A stretch of DNA of 8,508 nt, from the NCBI GenBank assembly GCA_029933365.1, contig JAOZOH010000122.1, positions 1-8,508 of the forward strand. Reading direction: 5' to 3'. The notes beneath the pieces were generated by a model. It saw nothing but the letters and a program-made list of their open reading frames with translations, made no database searches and was not told where the DNA came from. The first letter of the stretch is position 1. Each line of letters starts with the position of its first letter. A program made the translations under genes and the position numbers. The stretch is from Desulfuromusa sp. GTDB taxonomy: Bacteria > Desulfobacterota > Desulfuromonadia > Desulfuromonadales > Geopsychrobacteraceae. This document shows, piece by piece, positions 1-5,721 of this stretch.

Positions 1-1172
1 TTGGTTGTTGAAATCCCAATTTCGGCACCCAGTCCCAGCTGATTTCCATCTGAAAACCTGGATGACGCATTGACCATCACCACACTGGAATTAATTTCGC
101 GCAGAAAACGCTGCGACAACCGATAATCGTTAGTTACAATCACTTCGGTATGGAGAGAACCGTAGCTTTCAATATGCTCACGGGCCTGCTCATAACTGTC
201 AACAACCCGGATGGCTAGAATCAGTTCAAGATATTCAGCCCGCCAATCCTCTTCTGTTGCCGGGATCAGGTCAGAAACAATCTTTTGCGCTGCGACACAG
301 CCCCGTAGCTCGACTCCAGATTTACGCATGGATAGCACAATCTGTGGCAGAAATTCAGCAGCACTATCCCGATGAATTAACAGGGTTTCCATGGAATTAC
401 AGACACCGGGGCGTTGCACCTTAGCATTCAGACAGATTTCCTCCGCCATTTGCAAATCGGCGAGGGCATCAATATAGGTATGGCAAACCCCTTTATAATG
501 TTTGATAACCGGGATACGAGAATTTTCGGCAACAAAACGAATCAGCCCCTCACCGCCCCGCGGGATAATCAGATCAATTTGATCTTCCAATTTCAACAAT
601 TCAGTGACGGCATTTCGATCGCTCGTTATCACCACCTGTAATGCGGCTTGAGGTAAGCCAAACTTTTTTAATACCTGTCGCAAGATGGAACCAATCGCCC
701 GATTCGAGTGGATTGCTTCAGAGCCCCCACGTAAGATGACCGCATTCCCACTTTTCAAGCATAATCCCGCAGCATCCGCAGTCACATTGGGCCGCGACTC
801 ATAAATAATTCCAATCACCCCCAAGGGAATCCGCTGCCGACCAACCTGCATACCGTTGGGACGTAACCACATGCCGGTAATTTCGCCAACAGGATCTGGC
901 AGTGCGGCAACTTCGCACAATCCATCTGCCATCCCTTTGATCCGCTCCGCCGTCAATGTCAGACGATCGAGCATCGCTACAGACATCCCACTTTCACGAG
1001 CCTGGCTCAGATCTTTAGCATTCTCCAGTTGCAACTGTTCTGCAGAAAATTCCAGCGCCATTGCCATTTCCAGCAAAAGCTTATTTTTTATTCCTGGAGA
1101 GAGATTAGCCATCAACCGCGAAGCTTGTTTGGCTGCAACAGCTAACTCAATCATCTCTGTGCGGATAGCCAT
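1..1172 (-). CDS. proA: Gamma-glutamyl phosphate reductase (glutamate-5-semialdehyde dehydrogenase), 3' end cut by window
   Basis: Catalyses the second step of proline synthesis in the cytoplasm: NADPH-dependent reduction of gamma-glutamyl phosphate to glutamate-5-semialdehyde, which cyclises before the last reduction. Translating the minus strand from ATG at 1172 gives 390 uninterrupted codons to the window edge. Recognisable ProA segments, in order, are YESRPNVTADA (about 124-134), GNAVILRGGSEA (142-153), IIPRGGEGLI (202-211), GVCHTYID (228-235), and QRPGVCNSMETLL with the catalytic cysteine at residue 258 (codon 401-399). DGNQLGLGAEIGIST stands near the edge. The family is usually about 417-420 residues, so roughly 27 C-terminal residues lie outside; the frame looks intact. 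The start codon shares its A with the proB stop (TAATG), so the two are probably translated in a coupled way and act on consecutive substrates. The intermediate is labile, and ProB-ProA association is known for the family. Confidence 0.97.
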   Translation of the reverse strand, partial: MAIRTEMIELAVAAKQASRLMANLSPGIKNKLLLEMAMALEFSAEQLQLENAKDLSQARESGMSVAMLDRLTLTAERIKGMADGLCEVAALPDPVGEITGMWLRPNGMQVGRQRIPLGVIGIIYESRPNVTADAAGLCLKSGNAVILRGGSEAIHSNRAIGSILRQVLKKFGLPQAALQVVITSDRNAVTELLKLEDQIDLIIPRGGEGLIRFVAENSRIPVIKHYKGVCHTYIDALADLQMAEEICLNAKVQRPGVCNSMETLLIHRDSAAEFLPQIVLSMRKSGVELRGCVAAQKIVSDLIPATEEDWRAEYLELILAIRVVDSYEQAREHIESYGSLHTEVIVTNDYRLSQRFLREINSSVVMVNASSRFSDGNQLGLGAEIGISTT

Positions 1173-2314
1173 TATTCAACCTCATCTTCATCGGTTACAG
1201 TCAATACCAGATTATCTCGACTCACCACTTCATCACGATATTTATAACCAAGGACAGTTTCAATTTCAACGCACTGTTTGCCCATAATTTGCAGAGTTTC
1301 TGCCAACGAGTAGCTGATCACACCTCGGGCAAACTCCTCCCCCTCACGGTTGCACAAGCGCACTGCATCCCCTCGTTCAAAACCACCTTCGACCCCACAA
1401 ATTCCAGAGGGTAATAAACTTTTCCCAGCCTTGATCACCGCCAGCTGACCACCATCATCAATGAGCAGTTTGCCACGCGGTTTTTTTGAAAATGCGATCC
1501 AGTGTTTTTTGGCCGTTAGTTTTGATTGTGCGGGAAGAAAATAGGTGCCAACATCTTCCCCGGAAAAGATCCGGGAGAGAATATTCGAACTACGACCATT
1601 GACGATCAACGTTCCCACGCCGCTAAGCGCTGCCCGTTTTGCCGCTTTTAACTTGGAACTCATCCCTCCGGTGCCAAGGTTTCCTTTGGCCTCTTCCCCC
1701 ATCGCTTCAATATCTGGAGTGACACGTTCAACGACCGGAATCAGTTGTGCCTGAGGATTTTCTGCTGGATCAGCATCGTAAAAACCATCCACATCAGAGA
1801 GGATTATCAACAGGTCTGCTTCCACCAGGTTAGTTACTAACGCGGAGAGATTATCATTGTCGCCAAAGCGTATTTCCTCGACCACAACTGTATCGTTTTC
1901 ATTAACAATCGGCGTGACACCATATTCAAGTAAGGTCATGACAGTATTGCGGGCATTCAGATAGCGGCGGCGGTTTGATAAATCATCGCGGGTCAGTAAA
2001 ACCTGCGCGACATTGTACTTAAGAGATTGGAATGTTTCTTTATATTCGCGGATAATTCGGGTCTGCCCAATCGCTGCTGCTGCCTGTTTCTGTGGAATGG
2101 TCTGTGGCCGGCCAATGATTCCCAACTGTCCTTTTCCTGCAGACACCGCCCCGGAGGACACCAGCACCACCTCCAGACCACAATCAAGCAGGTGACAAAT
2201 ATCTGTAGAAATCGCCTCCACTTGGGCATTTTCTAATCCGGCAGCATTTGCAATCACCCCGCTGCCAATTTTTATAACCACCCGTTTTACATGTGCAAGC
2301 AACGCTTTACGCAT
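1172..2314 (-). CDS. proB: Glutamate 5-kinase
   Basis: Phosphorylates the gamma-carboxylate of glutamate with ATP, the committed step of proline synthesis; in this family it is usually feedback-inhibited by proline. The 380 residues fit the two-domain form. The amino-acid-kinase domain shows VVIKIGSGV (12-20, Lys15), LVSSGAVSAG (51-60), the substrate loop VNENDTV (137-143), GDNDNLSALV (151-160) and GTGGMSSKLKAA (215-226). The C-terminal PUA domain spans roughly 283-367 and includes SLLPSGICGVEGGFERGD and the family-typical ending ILGYKYRD-like segment. A short charged tail (TDEDEVE) follows. The ATG at 2314 is preceded by GAGGGG (2317-2322), a good but close ribosome binding site. It lies 70 bases after obgE with no terminator visible between them, so it is probably in the same transcript, and it overlaps proA by one base. 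No missing active-site residues were noticed. Confidence 0.97.
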   Translation of the reverse strand: MRKALLAHVKRVVIKIGSGVIANAAGLENAQVEAISTDICHLLDCGLEVVLVSSGAVSAGKGQLGIIGRPQTIPQKQAAAAIGQTRIIREYKETFQSLKYNVAQVLLTRDDLSNRRRYLNARNTVMTLLEYGVTPIVNENDTVVVEEIRFGDNDNLSALVTNLVEADLLIILSDVDGFYDADPAENPQAQLIPVVERVTPDIEAMGEEAKGNLGTGGMSSKLKAAKRAALSGVGTLIVNGRSSNILSRIFSGEDVGTYFLPAQSKLTAKKHWIAFSKKPRGKLLIDDGGQLAVIKAGKSLLPSGICGVEGGFERGDAVRLCNREGEEFARGVISYSLAETLQIMGKQCVEIETVLGYKYRDEVVSRDNLVLTVTDEDEVE

Positions 2315-2384
2315 AGCCCCTCAATTCATTGAAAATCAGCATCAGGAAAACATAAAATAGCAGTCTCATCTCTACTGGAAAATA

Positions 2385-3395
2385 TCAGGCTTCGCGCAAC
2401 CAATCAAGCTCATTTCCAACTGCTGTCACCAGCTCTTTCAAACCCTCACCCGTCACGGCGGAAACAGCAAAAACCACATAGCCAAGAGACGCAAAACGCT
2501 CTGAAAGAGGTACAACAAGTTCACGAACCTCAGGAACATCTATCTTTGTCAACACAATGAGTTGTGGTTTACCGGTCAAAGAATCGTCATAGCACTTCAA
2601 CTCATTATTGATCATCTCGAAATTTGTGAAAGGATCGCCTTCTTGCATACAAGAAGTATCTACCAGGTGAAGAAAGAGATCGGTGCGCTCAACATGGCGC
2701 AAGAAACGGGTGCCCAACCCCTGACCTTCGCTTGCCCCGGCAATTAATCCCGGAATATCGGCCATCACCATAGTTTTAAACCCACCATAGGGGACGACCC
2801 CAAGATTGGGCACCAAAGTGGTAAAGGGATAATCAGCAATCTTCGGCTTCGCGGCAGATAATGAAGAGATCAGTGTCGATTTACCAGCATTCGGCAAACC
2901 AACCAGTCCAATATCAGCCAGCAATTTAAGTTCCAGGCGCAAGGTTTTAACTTCTCCCGCGATACCCGGCTGTGCGTGCCGCGGAGCCCGATTGGTGCTG
3001 GTGGCAAAACGGGCATTCCCCCGCCCCCCTTTACCACCGGGGATAAATAATAGCGGTTCTCCAACTTCAGTTAAGTCAGCCAGGAGTTCATCCGTTTCGT
3101 CATCATAGACAAGAGTTCCCTGTGGCATCCGCAATGTCAATGATTCCCCGTTTTTACCATGCTTGGTTTTACCCAACCCTGGACCACCATTTTTTGCCTT
3201 ACAATGGTGTAAATATCGATAATCGAGAAGGGTTGAAAGGGCTTCATCCACAACAAAATAGACACTTCCCCCGTCGCCACCATCACCCCCGTCAGGCCCC
3301 CCTCTGGGAATAAACTTTTCGCGCAGGAAAGAGACACAGCCACGCCCTCCATCCCCAGCTTTAACTTCAATTTTAACCTGATCGACAAACTTCAT
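2385..3395 (-). CDS. obgE: Obg family GTPase (ribosome-assembly GTPase CgtA/ObgE)
   Basis: Essential cytoplasmic GTPase of the Obg family, associated with late 50S subunit maturation and with stress and cell-cycle control. The 336 residues comprise the glycine-rich Obg fold (about 1-157; note RGGPDGGDGGDGG at 31-43 and GGKGGRGNARFATSTNRAP at 120-138), then the G domain. G-domain motifs are G1 GLPNAGKST (166-174), G2 Thr in YPFTT (189-193), G3 DIPGL (213-217), G4 TKID (283-286) and G5 SAVTGEG (312-318). The Obg hallmark GLGTRFLRHVERT follows G3. G4 has Thr in place of the usual Asn of NKxD, a substitution tolerated in some GTPases. There is no C-terminal extension after the G domain, so it is shorter than the 390-residue E. 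coli protein. The ATG has AGCAGGT upstream. It sits between rpmA and proB, as in many Proteobacteria, linking it to ribosome assembly. Confidence 0.97.
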   Translation of the reverse strand: MKFVDQVKIEVKAGDGGRGCVSFLREKFIPRGGPDGGDGGDGGSVYFVVDEALSTLLDYRYLHHCKAKNGGPGLGKTKHGKNGESLTLRMPQGTLVYDDETDELLADLTEVGEPLLFIPGGKGGRGNARFATSTNRAPRHAQPGIAGEVKTLRLELKLLADIGLVGLPNAGKSTLISSLSAAKPKIADYPFTTLVPNLGVVPYGGFKTMVMADIPGLIAGASEGQGLGTRFLRHVERTDLFLHLVDTSCMQEGDPFTNFEMINNELKCYDDSLTGKPQLIVLTKIDVPEVRELVVPLSERFASLGYVVFAVSAVTGEGLKELVTAVGNELDWLREA

Positions 3396-3421
3396 AAATT
3401 ACCTGCTATGCATGCCTGAAA

Positions 3422-3464
3422 CAGAAGAACCCGGTAACCGCAATAGCGATACCGGGTTCTTCTG
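3422..3464 (-). terminator. Long hairpin between rpmA and obgE, possible leaky terminator or processing site
   Basis: Positions 3422-3436 and 3450-3464 are perfect inverted repeats of 15 bp. Inside the loop, CGC (3439-3441) and GCG (3446-3448) can add three pairs around a four-base loop. The structure starts 21 bases after the rpmA stop in the direction of transcription and is GC-rich toward the loop (CCCGG/CCGGG). On the minus strand the distal arm ends TTCTTCTG and is followed only by TTT, so the U-tract is poor and termination would be partial. On the plus strand no T-run follows. The likely role, inferred, is attenuation or RNase-dependent separation that gives more L21/L27 message than Obg/ProB/ProA message. 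Confidence 0.55.
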
Positions 3465-3485
3465 AAATATTCACGATAAAACAAA

Positions 3486-3740
3486 TCAGGCGGTATAAAC
3501 GCTGATATGCTTACGTCCTTGAGACTTAGTTTCAAATTTCACTACCCCGTCAATCAGTGCAAACAGGGTGTAATCCTTGCCGCAGCCGACATTGTTACCG
3601 GGGTGAAAAGTGGTTCCACGCTGGCGAACCAGAATCGAACCTGCAGAAACTTCCTGCCCACCAAATCTTTTAATCCCGAGCCGTTGACCAGCACTGTCAC
3701 GACCGTTTCTGGAACTACCAGCAGCCTTCTTATGAGCCAT
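3486..3740 (-). CDS. rpmA: 50S ribosomal protein L27
   Basis: Small basic protein of the large ribosomal subunit whose N-terminal tail reaches toward the peptidyl-transferase centre. The 84 residues match the family's usual length and begin [16 protein letters not shown], the conserved L27 start. They continue with LGIKRFGGQ, the core stretch [26 protein letters not shown] and the ending VKFE. The protein starts directly with the mature-type AHKK tail, so the cleavable N-terminal extension seen in Firmicutes is absent, consistent with a Gram-negative host. A strong AAGGAGG lies seven bases before the ATG. It begins 12 bases after the rplU stop, forming the standard rplU-rpmA pair driven by the promoter at 4128-4157. 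Confidence 0.99.
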   Translation of the reverse strand: MAHKKAAGSSRNGRDSAGQRLGIKRFGGQEVSAGSILVRQRGTTFHPGNNVGCGKDYTLFALIDGVVKFETKSQGRKHISVYTA

Positions 3741-3752
3741 GAGATAGCCTCC

Positions 3753-4061
3753 TTAAGCTTCGATTGCCGCGACTTTGAGTCGGGTAATGTGTTGACGATG
3801 GCCGAATTTCTTACGATACCCTTGGCGTCTCTTGGATTTAAAAACAAGAATTTTCTTGTCTTTTTCCTGAGCAACGATCTGTGCCTTAACTTTAGCACCT
3901 GGTACGAGAGGTGTTCCGAGTTTAACCTCTGCGCCACCGACCATGAGGACTTGATCGAGTTCAATGGTATCACCCACTGCACCGTCAAGCATTTCGACCT
4001 TAAACAGGTCGCCTTCGGAAACTTTGTACTGTTTGCCTCCGGTCTTGATCACCGCATACAT
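3753..4061 (-). CDS. rplU: 50S ribosomal protein L21
   Basis: Primary rRNA-binding protein of the large ribosomal subunit, binding 23S rRNA. The 102 residues equal the usual length. Family signatures are the N-terminal MYAVIKTGGKQYKVSEGD, the central VLMVGG segment (39-44), and the basic C-terminal RNA-binding stretch KKILVFKSKRRQGYRKKFGHRQ leading to TRLKVAAI. The ATG at 4061 has AGGAGA about ten bases upstream, a slightly long spacing. It is the first gene after a strong promoter and leader and is followed by rpmA after 12 bases. A 192-codon frame on the opposite strand (3507-4085) overlaps it but shows no protein character, and L21/L27 are unmistakable. Confidence 0.99.
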   Translation of the reverse strand: MYAVIKTGGKQYKVSEGDLFKVEMLDGAVGDTIELDQVLMVGGAEVKLGTPLVPGAKVKAQIVAQEKDKKILVFKSKRRQGYRKKFGHRQHITRLKVAAIEA

Positions 4062-4090
4062 TGTTTATGTTCTCCTATAAAATAAAGCAT

Positions 4091-4121
4091 AAAAATTACA
4101 GCTGCAGGAATTGCGCTGCAA
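4091..4121 (-). promoter_or_regulatory. Leader hairpin with U5 tract upstream of rplU
   Basis: In the minus-strand transcript, UUGCAGC (4121-4115) can pair with GCUGUAA (4102-4096), seven pairs including one G-U. Five U residues (4095-4091) follow directly, the layout of a weak intrinsic terminator or attenuator. The same 5' arm can instead pair UGCAG (4120-4116) with CUGCA (4107-4103), a mutually exclusive fold that would move the stem away from the U-tract. The rplU start is 29 bases further on. Whether it regulates rplU-rpmA is unknown: the stem is short, and the predicted transcription start falls right at its 5' edge. Confidence 0.3.
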
Positions 4122-4127
4122 CGGGGC

Positions 4128-4157
4128 ACTATATAGGGTTGATCATTTCACTGTCAA
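4128..4157 (-). promoter_or_regulatory. Sigma70-type promoter for rplU-rpmA-obgE-proB-proA
   Basis: On the minus strand a perfect -35 box TTGACA (4157-4152) is followed after 18 bases by TATAGT (4133-4128), which matches five of six consensus bases of the -10 box. A T-run lies just upstream of the -35 (4158-4163). Transcription would begin near 4121, giving a leader of about 60 bases before rplU. It is the only strong promoter visible in the gap and lies downstream of the nuo terminator, so it should drive the ribosomal-protein cluster independently of complex I genes. Confidence 0.8.
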
Positions 4158-4225
4158 GAAAAAACCAGAGTTTCTCCCCTGCGGAAAAGTCAATGATCGG
4201 TCGCAACCTGTCCTGAGGCAAACGT

Positions 4226-4257
4226 AAAAAGGCTCACACTGCAAATGTAAGCCTTTT
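4226..4257 (-). terminator. Intrinsic terminator after nuoN
   Basis: Arms 4227-4238 and 4246-4257 form a 12-position stem with a single C-A mismatch (4235/4249) and a seven-base loop (4239-4245). Read on the minus strand, the stem begins AAAAGGCT and ends AGCC followed by TTTTT (4230-4226). It begins 25 bases after the nuoN stop codon. The flanking A and T runs make it nearly symmetrical, so it could also work on the plus strand, but no plus-strand gene ends here. It ends the complex I transcript just before the rplU promoter. Confidence 0.8.
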
Positions 4258-4282
4258 AAAAATTAAATATATCGATACGAGA

Positions 4283-5701
4283 CTAAAGCAATGTAGCAAC
4301 TGCCGCCTTAGCTGCAGCCAGAAGACTTTGTGGCAACGCACCAATCAAGATAATAACCAGGATGAAAAAGGCTCCCATGATTTTTGCCCCGAAGGGGAGA
4401 ACAATGACATCCAGTTCTGAATCAGCGGCGCAGTAAGCGGCTCGAGCCATTTTCAAATAATAAAAAGCTGCTGCTGCTGCATTTATGACGGCAATAATGA
4501 CCAGAGCGTAGAAGCCTTCATGAATAGCCCCAGTAAACAGCATAAATTTACCAATAAACCCGATAGTTGGGGGAACTCCTGCCATGCTGAAAGCCGCTAC
4601 CAACAGTGTCAAAGCCAACAGGGGTGAGCGGCGCGACAATCCCTTGAGATCATCAAAGGTAACATTTTGTCCCTTTGGCGCAATATTATAGAGAACAAAA
4701 AATATGCCAAGGTTCATCAACAAATAACCAATAACGTAGAATACCGCCGCTGACATCCCCACTTCATCAGCTGTCATGATACCCAGCATAACATAGCCAG
4801 CATGGGCGATACTGGAATAGGCAAGCAGGCGCTTCAGGTCCGTCTGCACCAAGGCACTGAGATTCCCCAGAGTCATCGACAGTACGGCAATTGTCCCCAA
4901 AACCCAAGTGACTTGTGAGACATCAAATCCGGCAACGGCAACAAACCGTAACAACAGTAATACAGCAGCCACTTTAGGGAGTGTTGCAACAAAACTGGTG
5001 GTCTCTGTTGCTGCCCCCTGGTAGACGTCTGGCGCCCAGAAATGCATGGGGAACATGGCTAGTTTATAAAAGAATGCAATCATGACTAGAATTATTGCAA
5101 GAACGGCTAAAGGCTGTGTCGCCACGAGCGCTGGCAACACTTCCTGAAGTTCCGCTAAATATGTGGTGTGTGCTAAACCGAAGACATAACTCATACCATA
5201 GAGAGTCAGCCCTGTAGACACGGCACCAAAAAGGATATATTTGATACCAGATTCGACATGTATTCGACCTTTACCGCGCCGGAACGGAATCACCACATAC
5301 AGTGCATATGACGAAATTTCCAAGCTGAGCAAGATCGTCAAGAGCTCAACTGAACTGCTCAAGAACATCAATCCCATGGCACTTATGGTCAGGAACATAT
5401 TATATTCTGTGTGCAATTTCTCTTCGATACCGGTCAAACCAGTCCCAAGGAAAAAAACCAGAAATAAACCAAGGACAATCACAACTTTGAATAGTTGAGA
5501 CAACGCATCAATCTGGTAGGCATCATAAAACATCAACCCCTGCGTACCGATGCTCGCAATGGTAATCACCAGGGTAATCGCAGCCAGCACCAGACTGACA
5601 GCCTGAACAGTACTGGTACGAAGTTTGCCCAAGGTCATGAAAAATAAAATCAGGGCCGTCAGCATCAAGGATATTTCAGGCATAAAAATCGTGTTTAACA
5701 T
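4283..5701 (-). CDS. nuoN: NADH-quinone oxidoreductase (complex I) subunit N
   Basis: Antiporter-like subunit of the complex I membrane arm, predicted to carry protons across the cytoplasmic membrane. From ATG at 5701 it has 472 residues, near the usual 470-490, almost all in hydrophobic helices. Expected channel residues are visible: Glu128 in SLEISSYALYVV, Lys213 in FFYKLAMFPMHFWAPDVY, Lys243 in LPKVAAVLLL and Lys385 in PTIGFIGKFMLF. The segment QTDLKRLLAYSSIAHAGY (286-303) is typical of the proton_antipo_M domain. The frame can be extended upstream to a TTG at 5743 that overlaps nuoM by 22 bases. That extension adds a polar 14-residue head (MDQEPLLTQESDQF) with no well-spaced ribosome site. 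The ATG has GGA at a usable distance and begins directly at the first helix, so I prefer it. It is the last gene of the operon, followed by a terminator. Confidence 0.93.
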   Translation of the reverse strand: MLNTIFMPEISLMLTALILFFMTLGKLRTSTVQAVSLVLAAITLVITIASIGTQGLMFYDAYQIDALSQLFKVVIVLGLFLVFFLGTGLTGIEEKLHTEYNMFLTISAMGLMFLSSSVELLTILLSLEISSYALYVVIPFRRGKGRIHVESGIKYILFGAVSTGLTLYGMSYVFGLAHTTYLAELQEVLPALVATQPLAVLAIILVMIAFFYKLAMFPMHFWAPDVYQGAATETTSFVATLPKVAAVLLLLRFVAVAGFDVSQVTWVLGTIAVLSMTLGNLSALVQTDLKRLLAYSSIAHAGYVMLGIMTADEVGMSAAVFYVIGYLLMNLGIFFVLYNIAPKGQNVTFDDLKGLSRRSPLLALTLLVAAFSMAGVPPTIGFIGKFMLFTGAIHEGFYALVIIAVINAAAAAFYYLKMARAAYCAADSELDVIVLPFGAKIMGAFFILVIILIGALPQSLLAAAKAAVATLL

Positions 5702-5721
5702 AAATTGATCCGATTCTTGAG

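Noticed and set aside
856..1287. A 143-codon plus-strand frame opposite proA/proB.
   Set aside because: It is antisense to conserved coding sequence and its composition is the mirror of proA codons; no promoter or domain seen.
2307..2369. A 20-codon minus-strand frame (MRLLFYVFLM...) between obgE and proB that ends just inside proB, resembling a leader peptide.
   Set aside because: Twenty open codons are expected by chance, the ribosome site is poor, and there is no run of proline codons or attenuator hairpin to link it to proline control.
3554..3988. A 144-codon minus-strand frame overlapping rplU and rpmA in another frame.
   Set aside because: Shadow of the two ribosomal-protein genes; no plausible ribosome site or protein features.
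3507..4085. A 192-codon plus-strand frame opposite rplU and rpmA.
   Set aside because: It is antisense to two certain ribosomal-protein genes, runs across both and their spacer, and its translation has no recognisable domain.
4141..4198. Seven-base inverted repeat GATCATT (4141-4147) / AATGATC (4192-4198) around the rplU -35 region, possibly an operator.
   Set aside because: The arms are short and far apart, include the frequent palindrome-like GATC, and lack further matching; chance is a sufficient explanation.
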